From NCBI GenBank assembly GCA_028287305.1, contig JAQBPX010000002.1, positions 1 through 64,000 on the forward strand: 64,000 nt of DNA, in the 5' to 3' direction. The notes beneath the pieces were generated by a model that saw only the letters and a list, made by a program, of their open reading frames with translations, was not told the DNA's origin and searched no databases. Position 1 is the first letter of the stretch. Every line of letters starts with the position of its first letter. Shown here piece by piece: positions 1 to 8,178 of this stretch. Made by a program: the position numbers and the translations under genes. This DNA is from Gemmatimonadota bacterium (GTDB lineage Bacteria; Gemmatimonadota; Gemmatimonadetes; Gemmatimonadales; Gemmatimonadaceae).

Positions 1-1030
1 CGTGCAGGAGCGCCTGCAGCCCGTGGCGGAGCGCCACCTTGCGCAGCACCGCCATCACGAGCTGGTTGTGGTCGGTCGCGATGTCCGTCTCCTCGAACAT
101 CGGCGCCATCTCGAACTGGCTCGGCGCCACCTCGTTGTGTCGCGTCACGATCGGCACGCCGAGCTTGTAGAGCTCGTGCTCCACCTCGGCGATGCACGCC
201 TGCACGCGCTCGGGAATGCCGCCGAAGTAGTGATCCTCCAGCTGCTGGCCGCGCGGCGGCGGCGCCCCGATCAGGGTGCGTCCGGCCATCACGAGGTCGG
301 GGCGCAGCGCGAACTGCGCGCGGTCGATCATGAAGTACTCCTGCTCCGCGCCCATGGTGGTGTACACGCGGTTCACGCCCGTGTCGCCCAGCACTTCCAG
401 CAGCTCGATCGCCTTGGCCGAGAGCACGTCGGAGCTGCGGAGCAGCGGCGTCATCTCGTCGAGCGCCTCACCGTTGTAGCCGATGAACACGCTGGGCACG
501 CAGAGGGTGCGGACGCCGGCGCTCTCGACGATGAACACCGGGCTCGCCGGGTTCCACGCCGTGTAGCCGCGCGCTTCCCACGTGGCGCGCAGGCCGCCGG
601 AGGGAAAGCTCGACGCATCCGGCTCGCTCTGGATCAGCTGCGCGGCGGTGAAGGTCTCCACCGGCTGGCGATCGTCGTCGAAGGTGAGGAAGGCATCGTG
701 CTTCTCGGCGGTCAGTCCCGTCTGCGGCTGGAACCAGTGTGTGAAGTGCGTGACGCCGCGCGAGATCGCCCATTCCTTGATCACCTCGGCCAGCACGGGC
801 GCGATGTCCACGTCGAGCTTCTTGCCGTGCCGGATGGCGCTGATCAGTCGCGCATACACGTCCTTCGGCAGCTTGTCGCGCATCTGCCGATGGCCGAAGG
901 TGTTGATGCCGAAGAACTCCGAGGTGCGGAGTGGGCGGCCATCGAGCGAGGGCGCGACATGCGGCTGCGCCACGCGCGATACCATGTCGCGTGAGGCGGC
1001 CTTGCGGGCAGACGGAGTGGCGGAAGGCAT
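1..1030 (-). CDS. glnN: Type III glutamine synthetase, N-terminal part (cut by window edge)
   Basis: Makes glutamine from glutamate, ammonia and ATP in the cytoplasm; GSIII is the large, often nitrogen-responsive form. The minus strand reads open from an ATG at 1030 to the window edge, giving 343 codons of a protein that is usually about 700 residues. Family-typical segments are visible: [32 protein letters not shown], the active-site segment [19 protein letters not shown] and DHNQLVM. The N-terminal extension starts [15 protein letters not shown], with no obvious Shine-Dalgarno. It is tandem with, and 165 nt downstream of, the MFS gene, so it probably has its own promoter (see 1135-1149). 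Identity is confident; the C-terminal half is not visible. Confidence 0.93.
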   Translation of the reverse strand, partial: MPSATPSARKAASRDMVSRVAQPHVAPSLDGRPLRTSEFFGINTFGHRQMRDKLPKDVYARLISAIRHGKKLDVDIAPVLAEVIKEWAISRGVTHFTHWFQPQTGLTAEKHDAFLTFDDDRQPVETFTAAQLIQSEPDASSFPSGGLRATWEARGYTAWNPASPVFIVESAGVRTLCVPSVFIGYNGEALDEMTPLLRSSDVLSAKAIELLEVLGDTGVNRVYTTMGAEQEYFMIDRAQFALRPDLVMAGRTLIGAPPPRGQQLEDHYFGGIPERVQACIAEVEHELYKLGVPIVTRHNEVAPSQFEMAPMFEETDIATDHNQLVMAVLRKVALRHGLQALLH

Positions 1031-1134
1031 GGGTCCCTGGGTGCCAGCTGGTGAGGGTCGGAATCGGTGGACGAATTGCGCAGGCCGAGTGGCCAATAAA
1101 ATCTGCAATTAAGACAAACTCAGGACATCAATTT

Positions 1135-1149
1135 GCCGAAAATGTGCCA
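1135..1149 (-). promoter_or_regulatory. Candidate sigma-54 promoter upstream of glnN
   Basis: On the minus strand the sequence is TGGCAC-N5-CGGCA. It has a perfect -24 TGGCAC element and the invariant GC of the -12 element, but CG in place of TT before it. It lies about 105 nt upstream of the glnN start in the 165-nt gap after the MFS gene. Nitrogen-responsive sigma-54 control is known for some glutamine synthetases. One or two chance matches of this quality are expected in 64 kb, so this is only a candidate. Confidence 0.3.
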
Positions 1150-1195
1150 CCGGATCAAGCTTGTGGTCGTTAATCCGTGCGCGAATGACAAAATC

Positions 1196-2428
1196 CTACC
1201 CTGAGAGCTTCCTCAGGTCCCGGAGCGCGGGCACCTTCCACCCCACCAGCCCCACCACCGCCAGCGACGCCACCCCTCCGAGCACCACGGACGGCACCAC
1301 CCCGAGCAGCCGCGCCGCCACCCCCGACTCGAAGGCGCCGAGCTCGTTCGACGACCCGATGAAGACCTGGTTCACCGCCGAGACGCGCCCCATCAGCTCC
1401 GGCGGCGTCAGCAGCTGCAGCAGGGTGGATCGCACGAGCACGCTCACGTTGTCCAGCATCCCGCTCACCGCCAGCAACACGAGCGACAGCCAGAAGCTGG
1501 TGGAGACCCCGAAGCCGATGATGCACAGCGCAAACCCCGCCACGGCGAACAGCAGCGCTCGTCCCGCGCGTTGCATCGGCGGGCGATGTGCCAGCCAGAA
1601 CGACATCGCCACCGCGCCCGCGGCCGGGGCCGCACGAAGGATGCCGAGCCCTTGCGGGCCCACATGGAGGATGCGGTCGGCGAACACCGGCAGCAATGCC
1701 TCCGCCCCGCCGAGCAGCACCGAGAAGAGGTCGAGCGTCATCGCGCCCAGGATCACCGGCTGCGTCCGCACGAATCGTACGCCCTGTGAGAGGCTCTCGC
1801 GCATCCCCTCGGACGCGTCGTGGGTAGGCACCCATCGGTACTCGATCGTGAAGATGCTGAACAGCGCCACCGCCATCAGCACCACCACGGCCGCGTAGGC
1901 CACCGTCGCGCTGCTGAAGCCGTACAGCAACCCACCGAGCGCGGGCCCCACCACGGCGGCGCTCTGCCAGCTGGAGCTGCGCCAGGCGACCGCGTTCGCG
2001 TGAAACTCCCGCGGAATGATGTCGGCGCCGAGGGCCTGGCGCGCCGGTGCCAGGAACGCGCGCGCAATGCCGCTCGCGAAGATCACGGCGTAGAAGGGCC
2101 ATGCGCCGCGCGCGTGCCAGGCGGCCGGCATGCGCGCGAGCACCAGGAGCGCGATCGCGCACACGACCAGCGTTGCGAGCGCGAGCAGCGCGATTCGCTT
2201 GCGGTCAGCGCGATCCGCCACGTGCCCCGCGAAGAGCGACGTGGACACGAAGGGGAGCGCCTCGGCCAGCCCGATCAGCCCCAGCGACAGCGGGTCGTGC
2301 GTGATCGCGTAGATCTGCCAGGCGACCACCACGCCCTGCACCTGCGACGCGAGCGTCATCGTGAAGTAGCTCACGATGAACCAGCGATAGTCGCGATGGC
2401 GGAGCGCCGCGTAGGGATCGTGCGTCAT
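1196..2428 (-). CDS. MFS transporter (EntS-like exporter family)
   Basis: A 410-residue integral membrane protein of the major facilitator superfamily, probably a proton-driven exporter; substrate unknown. About 12 hydrophobic segments can be traced. The family loop motif between TM2 and TM3 reads GHVADRADRKR, and the second half repeats a related basic loop. The N-terminus (ALRHRDYRWFIVSYFTMTLA) matches the EntS/MFS_3 pattern. The ATG at 2428 fits the family N-terminus, although no clear ribosome site precedes it. It follows the cupredoxin gene by 34 nt on the same strand and may be co-transcribed with it and the DUF4142 gene. Nothing nearby identifies a cargo. Confidence 0.88.
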   Translation of the reverse strand: MTHDPYAALRHRDYRWFIVSYFTMTLASQVQGVVVAWQIYAITHDPLSLGLIGLAEALPFVSTSLFAGHVADRADRKRIALLALATLVVCAIALLVLARMPAAWHARGAWPFYAVIFASGIARAFLAPARQALGADIIPREFHANAVAWRSSSWQSAAVVGPALGGLLYGFSSATVAYAAVVVLMAVALFSIFTIEYRWVPTHDASEGMRESLSQGVRFVRTQPVILGAMTLDLFSVLLGGAEALLPVFADRILHVGPQGLGILRAAPAAGAVAMSFWLAHRPPMQRAGRALLFAVAGFALCIIGFGVSTSFWLSLVLLAVSGMLDNVSVLVRSTLLQLLTPPELMGRVSAVNQVFIGSSNELGAFESGVAARLLGVVPSVVLGGVASLAVVGLVGWKVPALRDLRKLSG

Positions 2429-2462
2429 CGCCGAATTCTAACGGCGGCGGCGCCTTGCGCGG

Positions 2463-2789
2463 CTAGCGCACCGTGAGCATGCCGCGCATCACGGGGTGTG
2501 CGTCGCAGTGATATGGGTGGTCGCCCGCTACTGGCGCGTAGTCCAGCGAGCTGGTGCCCGTGGAGAGCTCGGGCGTGGCGAACGACGAATCGCCCGCGGT
2601 GGCGGTGTGCGGCAGGATGTCGCGGTTCTCCCACCGCACGCTGTCGCCCGCCGCGATGGTCAGCGTCTCGGGCTGGAAGCGGAACTCCGTGATGCGCACC
2701 ACGTGCATCGCGGGCGCACGACGTGGCGCGGGCGCGACCGCACCGGTCACCATGACGGCGACACCGGCCGCGGCCGCGCGAAGCCGCAC
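2463..2789 (-). CDS. Exported cupredoxin (plastocyanin-like) blue-copper protein
   Basis: A small 108-residue periplasmic electron carrier or copper-binding protein. The N-terminus is a signal peptide (MRLRAAAAGVAVMVTGAVA). The mature part is a single cupredoxin domain with FRFQPETLTIAAGDSVRW and the complete type-1 copper ligand set: His in DILPHTAT, then Cys, His and Met in YHCDAHPVM near the C-terminus. Translation starts at a GTG whose G is the last base of the TAG stop of the upstream DUF4142 gene, so the two are very likely translationally coupled. The electron partner is unknown. Confidence 0.9.
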   Translation of the reverse strand: MRLRAAAAGVAVMVTGAVAPAPRRAPAMHVVRITEFRFQPETLTIAAGDSVRWENRDILPHTATAGDSSFATPELSTGTSSLDYAPVAGDHPYHCDAHPVMRGMLTVR

Positions 2790-3385
2790 TACTTCTTCCT
2801 GGCGGGGAGGATGGTGCCCTGGAGCTGCTCCGCGTGCGCGAGGTGCGCGGCGACCGCGGGGCGCACCGCGGACAGGAAGCGCTTCATGGACGTGTCACGC
2901 ACCTGCGGAATGAGCAGCCCGTCCAGCGCGCCAAGCAGGCGGCGATGGTAGCTCACCTCGTTGATCGCGTAGGCGGAATCGAAGCTGTGCCCCTCGAGCT
3001 CGCGCATGATGTCGCGCTTGCTCGCCGACTCGTCGCGGAGGTCGAGGCTGATCTCGTGCTCCTGGGGCTCCAGCGACTGCACGCCGATGATCTCTGTGAC
3101 CTGCGCCAGCAGGGCGCTGTGGTCGCTCATCATGCGGTCCGCAAAGCGCCGCACGTCCGCCGACTTCGAGCGCGTGGCCACGAGTCGCGCGTAGCTGATG
3201 TCGGTGTTGTTCGCGGCCAGGAAGATCGCCGCGATGTTCGCGTCGCTCAGCTGCGGGGGAGGCGCCACCGCTGACTTGCCCTGCTGGGCGACCCGGTCCG
3301 GGTCGGGCTTCAGGATCAGGCCGCATCCCATCATGGAGATGGCCACGGCAGAAACGATCACGGAGCGGGGAATGGCGACGCGCAT
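2789..3385 (-). CDS. DUF4142 family lipoprotein
   Basis: An exported DUF4142 (ferritin-like-fold) protein of unknown biochemical role. The start at 3385 is chosen over an upstream one at 3430 because GGAG sits five bases before this ATG and a signal peptide follows at once: MRVAIPRSVIVSAVAISMMG, then Cys as a possible lipobox (MMGC). The body is mainly helical, with the family pattern of a helix holding NNTDISYARLVATRSKS, then DVRRFADRMMSDHSALL, and a closing segment VAAHLAHAEQLQ. It overlaps the cupredoxin start by one base. Pairing with a copper protein suggests a cell-envelope stress or redox role, which is inference only. Confidence 0.85.
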   Translation of the reverse strand: MRVAIPRSVIVSAVAISMMGCGLILKPDPDRVAQQGKSAVAPPPQLSDANIAAIFLAANNTDISYARLVATRSKSADVRRFADRMMSDHSALLAQVTEIIGVQSLEPQEHEISLDLRDESASKRDIMRELEGHSFDSAYAINEVSYHRRLLGALDGLLIPQVRDTSMKRFLSAVRPAVAAHLAHAEQLQGTILPARKK

Positions 3386-3488
3386 GGAAACTCCAGTAGT
3401 GGGGTGCCAGATAGGGACGAGAGTCGGCACCCCGGAGCAACGCGCCAGGGCAAATCGCCCGTCCGGACCCCCGTCCGGACCCTCCGAA

Positions 3489-4316
3489 TCAGGCGCTCTT
3501 GGGCGCCGGATGCTCGGTTGCGAGCGTCTGGGGAGCGTTGCGGCGTGCCCAGACCTGGAACGCTTCCAGCGACGCCAGGCAGAATGACGCCCATGCGAGC
3601 CCGACCGTGACCCCGGCGATCACGTCCGACGGGTAGTGCACGCCCAGGTACATCCGGCTGGTGCAGATGAGGACGATCAGGACGATCGCCACTCCCATGG
3701 TTGCGATGCGGGCCGAGTGCGTGCGCTGGAGGCGGGCCGCCAGGTAGGCGACCGTTCCATACACGATCGTAGCGCTCATGGCATGCCCACTGGGAAAGGA
3801 CGAACTCATCGCGGTGGTGCCCCAGGCAATGATCTGGGGGCGAGGACGGTTGAAGGAGACCTTCATGATGTTGTTGAGCACGATGCCCCCGGCGGTGGCG
3901 AACAGCAGCAGCAGTGCCGATTGCCGATGCGTGGAAAGCCAGAGGAAGAGCACCGCGATCAGCACGATCATCATCACCACGGTGCCGGTGCCGAGGAGCG
4001 TGATCTCGAGCATCACGCGGTCGAGCAGCGGCGTGCGGTGCGCGCCGAGCCAGCGCAGCACGGCGTCGTCGAACTGCTGGGTGCTGCCCGCCCGCACGCG
4101 GGCGGCAATGCGCGCGAAGGCGGCCGTCGCCGCCACGGCCACCAGGGCGCCGGCGAAGAGCACGATGCCGAAGGCGGTGTATGCGCTGCCCACGTGACCC
4201 GCGAGCTTCCGAAGGATCCCGAACACGAGGTTCCACGCCAGCCGGAGCTGGCCCCTGCGTTTGTCGCGTCGGTCGAGCGAAGGCGAAGCCATGAATACGG
4301 TTGAATCAAGAGTCAC
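3489..4316 (-). CDS. PAP2-superfamily membrane phosphatase
   Basis: Probable membrane phosphatase acting on lipid phosphates such as undecaprenyl pyrophosphate or phosphatidic acid. The three catalytic motifs of the family are present in order: K-x6-RP in KVSFNRPRP, PSGH in SSSFPSGHAMS, and SR-x5-H in SRMYLGVHYPSDV. Five or six hydrophobic segments surround them. The frame opens at a GTG at 4316; an in-frame ATG at 4292 (MASPSLDRRD) is equally plausible, and neither has a convincing ribosome site. The gene is divergent from tRNA-Cys, whose 5' end lies 22 nt beyond the GTG. The exact substrate cannot be told. Confidence 0.87.
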   Translation of the reverse strand: MTLDSTVFMASPSLDRRDKRRGQLRLAWNLVFGILRKLAGHVGSAYTAFGIVLFAGALVAVAATAAFARIAARVRAGSTQQFDDAVLRWLGAHRTPLLDRVMLEITLLGTGTVVMMIVLIAVLFLWLSTHRQSALLLLFATAGGIVLNNIMKVSFNRPRPQIIAWGTTAMSSSFPSGHAMSATIVYGTVAYLAARLQRTHSARIATMGVAIVLIVLICTSRMYLGVHYPSDVIAGVTVGLAWASFCLASLEAFQVWARRNAPQTLATEHPAPKSA

Positions 4317-4338
4317 GCCGGCCTAACTTGCGACCTTC

Positions 4339-4410
4339 GGCGCCGTGGCCAAGTGGTAAGGCGGCAGACTGCAAATCTGCTATTCGTGGGTTCGATTCCC
4401 ACCGGCGCCT
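4339..4410 (+). tRNA. tRNA-Cys (anticodon GCA)
   Basis: A 72-nt cloverleaf. The acceptor stem pairs GGCGCCG at the 5' end with CGGCGCC at the 3' end, followed by discriminator T. The anticodon stem GCAGA/TCTGC encloses the loop CTGCAAA, placing GCA at positions 34-36. The T-arm reads GTGGGTTCGATTCCCAC. No CCA is encoded. The MarR start codon lies 5 nt after the 3' end. Confidence 0.96.
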
Positions 4411-4415
4411 CTCCG

Positions 4416-4892
4416 ATGAAAGGAAACCGTACTCCCGCGGAGCAGCGGGTCCTGAAGCTCTGGGTGGTGCTGTCACGCGCCTTCAACGCCGTGGCGCGCC
4501 ACACCAATGACGACATCGGCCGCCACGACCTCACGCCGACCGAGTTCGCCGTGCTCGAGGCCCTCTACCACAAGGGCCCCATGCTCCTCGGCGAGGTGCA
4601 GCGATCGATCCTGATCACCAGTGGTGGCGTAACGTACGTCATCGACCGCCTGGAAACGCGGGGACTGCTCGAGCGGCGCCTCTGCCCCGGTGACCGCCGG
4701 GCGCGCTACGCGGCGCTCACCCCCGCCGGCGAGGCGCTGGTGGCCGAGATCTTCCCGGCCCACATCGAGCGGATCACGGCGGCCCTGGGCGGCCTCGACG
4801 CGGGCGAACAGGCCGAGGCAATTCGCCTGCTGCGCACCCTGGGACGCTCAGCGGCCGAACGCTTCGAGCCGGCACCCGCGGCGGCGGACTGA
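4416..4892 (+). CDS. MarR-family transcriptional regulator
   Basis: A 158-residue winged-helix repressor of the MarR type. Visible are the N-terminal dimer helix (LKLWVVLSRAFNAV), the recognition region LTPTEFAVLEALYHKGP then LLGEVQRSILITSGGVTYVIDRLETRGLL, and the wing RRLCPGDRRARYAALTPAGEAL. The frame is open further upstream, but that part lies inside tRNA-Cys, so the ATG at 4416 is the first usable start. It is 5 nt past the tRNA 3' end, leaving no room for a ribosome site. Translation must be leaderless after tRNA 3' processing, or start differently. The target genes are unknown; the following operon is an obvious candidate. Confidence 0.88.
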   Translation: MKGNRTPAEQRVLKLWVVLSRAFNAVARHTNDDIGRHDLTPTEFAVLEALYHKGPMLLGEVQRSILITSGGVTYVIDRLETRGLLERRLCPGDRRARYAALTPAGEALVAEIFPAHIERITAALGGLDAGEQAEAIRLLRTLGRSAAERFEPAPAAAD

Positions 4893-4984
4893 CGCAGCCG
4901 CCGTCGCGCCTGTTGCGTGATGGCCTTCCGGGCGGCATGGTGAGGGAGTGGCGCGGCCGCCACGCCCTTCCCGACCCGGATTCC

Positions 4985-5833
4985 ATGCGCCTCGCGAGCG
5001 TTACGTTCGCCATCGTTTTCAGTGCTGCGGCGGCCCGGGCGAGTGGGGCACAGTCGCAGGCGGGCAATGCCCAGGGGACTGGTGCGCTTGCCGGCACGGT
5101 GCGCGATACCCTCGGCCGGCCGGTGGAAGGGGCCGTGGTGCGCGTGCTCGACGAGGGCACCACGGCGCGGAGCGACGCGCGCGGCGCGTGGAGCATGGCC
5201 GCAGTGCCGGCCGCCCGGCTGCGCCTGGTGGTGCGGCGGCTGGGCTTCGCGCCGGAGACGAGCAGCGTGGTGGTGGAGCGCGGGACGCTGGCGCACCTCG
5301 ACGTGCGCCTGTCGTCCTCGGTGCAGCAGCTCGAGGGCGTGAGCATCGAGGGGAGGGCGGGCGACGTCCCCATGAAGTACGTGGACACGCATCGCTTCGA
5401 CCTCTTCTATTCACGGCGTGCACGCGGCGGCGGAATCTTCCTCACGCGCGACGACATCGACCGAAAGGAACAGGCGTCGGTGCTCGACCTGCTGCGGCTC
5501 TCGTCGAACGCGAACATCATGCAGCAGGGCAGCAGCGTGCGGATCGCGTTCCCGCGCTGCCCGGCGCCGCGCGACCGGCCGCCGGCTCGCGCGCGCAATT
5601 CCGCGGGCCAGCTGCTGCCGGACGCGCCGCTGAGCGAGTTCGAGAACCTGGTGTTGTTCGTGGACGGGATGCGGGTGCGCGAGGCGGCCGGCCGGCTGGC
5701 TGACCTGAGCACCACCGACATCGAGGCGATCGAGATCTATCGCGGGTCCACGGAGCTGCCGATCGAGGCGGCACGGGACCATGCCTGCGCGGCCGTCTTC
5801 GTCTGGCTGCGCTACGAGAGCAAGGACAAGTGA
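4985..5833 (+). CDS. Exported protein with carboxypeptidase-regulatory-like and TonB-plug domains but no barrel
   Basis: A 282-residue secreted protein. The ATG at 4985 is chosen because it opens a signal peptide (MRLASVTFAIVFSAAAARAS). A carboxypeptidase-regulatory-like beta-sandwich follows (GTVRDTLGRPVEGAVVRVLDEG...VRRLGFAPE). Next comes a region resembling the plug domain of SusC/TonB receptors: GIFLTRDDIDRKEQASVLDLLRL ... LFVDGMRV ... STTDIEAIEIYRGS. The protein stops there; the roughly 600-residue beta-barrel of a true receptor is absent. Its stop overlaps the ECF sigma start by 4 nt. It may be a surface sensor or assembly protein for that sigma system, which is inference. Confidence 0.75.
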   Translation: MRLASVTFAIVFSAAAARASGAQSQAGNAQGTGALAGTVRDTLGRPVEGAVVRVLDEGTTARSDARGAWSMAAVPAARLRLVVRRLGFAPETSSVVVERGTLAHLDVRLSSSVQQLEGVSIEGRAGDVPMKYVDTHRFDLFYSRRARGGGIFLTRDDIDRKEQASVLDLLRLSSNANIMQQGSSVRIAFPRCPAPRDRPPARARNSAGQLLPDAPLSEFENLVLFVDGMRVREAAGRLADLSTTDIEAIEIYRGSTELPIEAARDHACAAVFVWLRYESKDK

Positions 5834-6435
5834 CCAGGCTCGAGCCGCGTGCCGACGCGGAGCGCGACTCCCTGTTCGAGCGGGACCTGCTGCCCCACCT
5901 GCCGGCTGTCGCGCGCTATGCGCAGTCGCTCGCCCGGGACGAGGTGGATGCGGGGGACCTGGTCCAGGAAACTTTTCTCAGGGCTTACCGATTCTGGACC
6001 ACGTTCAGGGCTGGCAGCGATGGAAAGCGGTGGCTCTTCGCGATCTGCCGCAACGTCTTCCTGGCGCAGCGGGAGCGGGAGAAGGTGGTGGTGCCGGCGG
6101 GGGACGAGCTCGAGCTCGAGACGCTGGCGGCGGTGCGGCAGCACAACGAGGCGAGCGACGATGGACTGGATGGATTGTTCGACCGGATCGACCTGGCGCC
6201 GGCCATCCAGGAAGCCATCGCCGCGCTCCCATCGGCGCAGGCGGAGGTCGTGATGCTGGTGGACGTGCAGGGACTGAGCTACGAGGAAGCGGCGGAAGTG
6301 GTGGACGTTCCCGTCGGCACGATCCGGTCGCGGCTCTATCGCGCGCGCCGCGTGCTGCAGGGCGCATTGATCGAGCAGGCGAGGGACGCGGGCTACGGCA
6401 AGTCGCCGGACTCCGGACGCACACCGTCACGTTGA
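5830..6435 (+). CDS. ECF-type RNA polymerase sigma factor
   Basis: A 201-residue sigma-70 factor of the extracytoplasmic-function class. Region 2 is seen in DEVDAGDLVQETFLRAYRFW and region 4 in GLSYEEAAEVVDVPVGTIRS followed by RLYRARR, the -35 recognition helix-turn-helix. It starts at a GTG overlapping the TGA of the upstream plug protein. It is followed 5 nt later by a zinc-finger anti-sigma gene, which gives a standard sigma/anti-sigma pair. The target is likely its own operon, including the cytochrome b and molybdoenzyme downstream. The inducing signal is unknown. Confidence 0.92.
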   Translation: MTRLEPRADAERDSLFERDLLPHLPAVARYAQSLARDEVDAGDLVQETFLRAYRFWTTFRAGSDGKRWLFAICRNVFLAQREREKVVVPAGDELELETLAAVRQHNEASDDGLDGLFDRIDLAPAIQEAIAALPSAQAEVVMLVDVQGLSYEEAAEVVDVPVGTIRSRLYRARRVLQGALIEQARDAGYGKSPDSGRTPSR

Positions 6436-6440
6436 GGGCG

Positions 6441-6695
6441 ATGACCCGAACCGAATGCGAGCAGGCCATGCGACAGCTCTGGGCGTACCTCGACGGTGCG
6501 ACCTCGGACGCGGACCGTGCCCGCATCGCGCAGCACCTCGCAGCGTGCGATGCGTGCACGCAGCACTTCAACTTCGAGCGCTCCTTCCTCGAGTCGCTGC
6601 GCCGGCTGCGCGAGGATACCACGGCGGACTTCACGTCGCTGCGCGACATGGTGCTCGGCGGGCTGCGCGCCCACGGATTCAAGGGGGGCGCATGA
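6441..6695 (+). CDS. Putative zinc-finger anti-sigma factor (zf-HC2)
   Basis: An 84-residue protein starting at the ATG at 6441, preceded by GAGGG. It carries the compact H-x3-C-x2-C anti-sigma zinc motif in HLAACDACTQH, after an N-terminal helix with an upstream Cys (TRTECEQAMRQLWAYLDGAT). No membrane segment follows, so it is a soluble ZAS-type anti-sigma and probably responds to a cytoplasmic, perhaps redox, signal. It sits directly after its likely partner sigma and overlaps the cytochrome b start by 4 nt. Too short to show anything more. Confidence 0.85.
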   Translation: MTRTECEQAMRQLWAYLDGATSDADRARIAQHLAACDACTQHFNFERSFLESLRRLREDTTADFTSLRDMVLGGLRAHGFKGGA

Positions 6696-7423
6696 GCGGC
6701 CACCCGGGGCTGGTGAAGCGCAATCACTGGGTGGTGCGGCTCACGCACTGGCTGAACGTGATCGCGCTGCCGCTGATGATCGGGAGCGGGCTGCGCATCT
6801 TCAACGCGCACCCATCGTTCTCGCGCCCCGGCGAGGGCAAGTTCGCGCTCAACCCGTGGGACGGCCATGAAGTGCCCGATTGGCTGACCTTCGGCCGCTG
6901 GCTGGGCGGCGCGCGGCACTGGCATTTCGGCGTGATGTGGCTGCTCGTGGTGAACGGCCTGGTGTACGTGGGCTTCCTCTGGCTGCACGGCGAGTGGCGC
7001 GACGTGGTGCCGAGGCGCCATGACGCGCGCGACGCGCTGGAGATGGCGAAGTTCTACCTCTTCCTGCGCAAGGAGCACCCGCACCAGGGCAAGCACAACG
7101 CGCTGCAGCGCGGCACGTACTTCATGATGCCGGTGCTGGGCGCGCTGATCGTGCTGAGCGGCATCGCGATCTGGAAGCCCGTGACGCTCGGCTTCGTCAC
7201 CGTGCTGTTCGTGAACTACAAGTGGGCGCGCGTGGTGCACTTCGGCTCGATGCTCGCGCTGGTGCTGCTGGCCGTGGTGCACGTGGTGATGGTGTTCGCG
7301 GTGGACCCCTACTCGCTGCGCTCGATGATCACCGGGTGGTACAACCCGCGGCTCTCACCGGAGGCGCGGAACGCGCGCCCATTCACGAACCTGCTTCCGC
7401 CAACGGAGGACACCGCCGCATGA
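6692..7423 (+). CDS. Membrane cytochrome b (cytochrome b561 / hydrogenase cytochrome b family)
   Basis: A 243-residue di-haem membrane electron carrier. Four or five hydrophobic helices are visible. Candidate haem histidines lie in RLTHWLNVIALPLMIGSGL, GARHWHFGVMWLLVVNGLVY, and the last helix VVHFGSMLALVLLAVVHVVM. A cytoplasmic loop of basic and acidic residues separates the two halves. The ATG at 6692 overlaps the anti-sigma stop by 4 nt, and its own stop overlaps the next start by 4 nt. Lying directly before a YedY-like molybdoenzyme, it probably passes quinol electrons to, or takes electrons from, that enzyme, as YedZ does for YedY. Confidence 0.85.
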   Translation: MSGHPGLVKRNHWVVRLTHWLNVIALPLMIGSGLRIFNAHPSFSRPGEGKFALNPWDGHEVPDWLTFGRWLGGARHWHFGVMWLLVVNGLVYVGFLWLHGEWRDVVPRRHDARDALEMAKFYLFLRKEHPHQGKHNALQRGTYFMMPVLGALIVLSGIAIWKPVTLGFVTVLFVNYKWARVVHFGSMLALVLLAVVHVVMVFAVDPYSLRSMITGWYNPRLSPEARNARPFTNLLPPTEDTAA

Positions 7424-8130
7424 CGCTCGATCGTCGACGCTTCCTCACGCTGAGCGCCGCGAGCGTCTCCGCGGCGATGCTGGCCGCCTGCGGTGGTGAC
7501 GCGGCGCGGCTGCATCCGCTGCTCGACCTGGCCACGCGGAAGAACGAGACGCTGGAGCGGAAGCTCTTCCGTTCGGGATCACGCAACCGCCCACCCGTGG
7601 ACGCGGGCGTGGCTGGTGAGAGCTTTCCGAGTTACTTCGTGTCGAAGCACATGCCCGTGTGGGACCCGGCGGTGCGCGGCGCGTGGCGGCTGGAGGTGAG
7701 CGGTGCGGTGCGCAAGCCGCTGTCGCTGTCGCTCGACGACCTGGTGCGGTTGCCGCGCATCAGCCAGAAGGTGGACCACTACTGCGTGGAGGGGTGGAAC
7801 GCGCGCGCGCAGTTCAGCGGGGTGCGCGTGAGTGACCTGGCGCGACTGGCCGGCGCAACGGAGGACGCGCAGTACGTGGACTTCCAGAGCTTCGACGATG
7901 ACTACCACGAGAGCTGGGACATGGCGAGCGCCATGCACCCGCAGACGATCGTGGTGATCGCGAAGGACGGGCACTTCCTCAATGCGTCGTATGGCGCGCC
8001 GGCGCGCGTGCACTCACCCGTGAAGCTCGGCTACAAGAACACCAAGTACCTGACGAAGGTGGTGTTCATGCCGAAGCGGAATGGCGGGTACTGGTCGGAC
8101 CTGGGGTACGAGTGGTATGGCGGCACGTAG
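7420..8130 (+). CDS. Tat-exported molybdopterin-dependent oxidoreductase (sulfite oxidase/YedY fold)
   Basis: A 236-residue periplasmic molybdoenzyme of the sulfite-oxidase superfamily. The N-terminus has a twin-arginine signal (LDRRRFLTLS) with a possible lipobox (LAAC). The fold signature runs from WRLEVSGAVRKPLSLSLDDL to the molybdenum-ligand Cys in YCVEGWN, then GVRVSDLARLAGA, and GAPARVHSPVKLGYKNTKYL near the end. YedY/MsrP enzymes reduce oxidised methionine in periplasmic proteins; other members act on sulfite or similar substrates, so the substrate here is open. It ends an operon in which all but one junction overlaps. No clear terminator follows. Confidence 0.88.
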   Translation: MTLDRRRFLTLSAASVSAAMLAACGGDAARLHPLLDLATRKNETLERKLFRSGSRNRPPVDAGVAGESFPSYFVSKHMPVWDPAVRGAWRLEVSGAVRKPLSLSLDDLVRLPRISQKVDHYCVEGWNARAQFSGVRVSDLARLAGATEDAQYVDFQSFDDDYHESWDMASAMHPQTIVVIAKDGHFLNASYGAPARVHSPVKLGYKNTKYLTKVVFMPKRNGGYWSDLGYEWYGGT

Positions 8131-8178
8131 TGCCGCGGTGTGCGGGGCTGCGGTTTGCGGTTTGTGGACTGCAGCTCC

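Noticed and set aside
2-994. 330-codon plus-strand open frame at the left edge
   Set aside because: It is the antisense shadow of the glutamine synthetase, whose conserved motifs are unmistakable on the minus strand.
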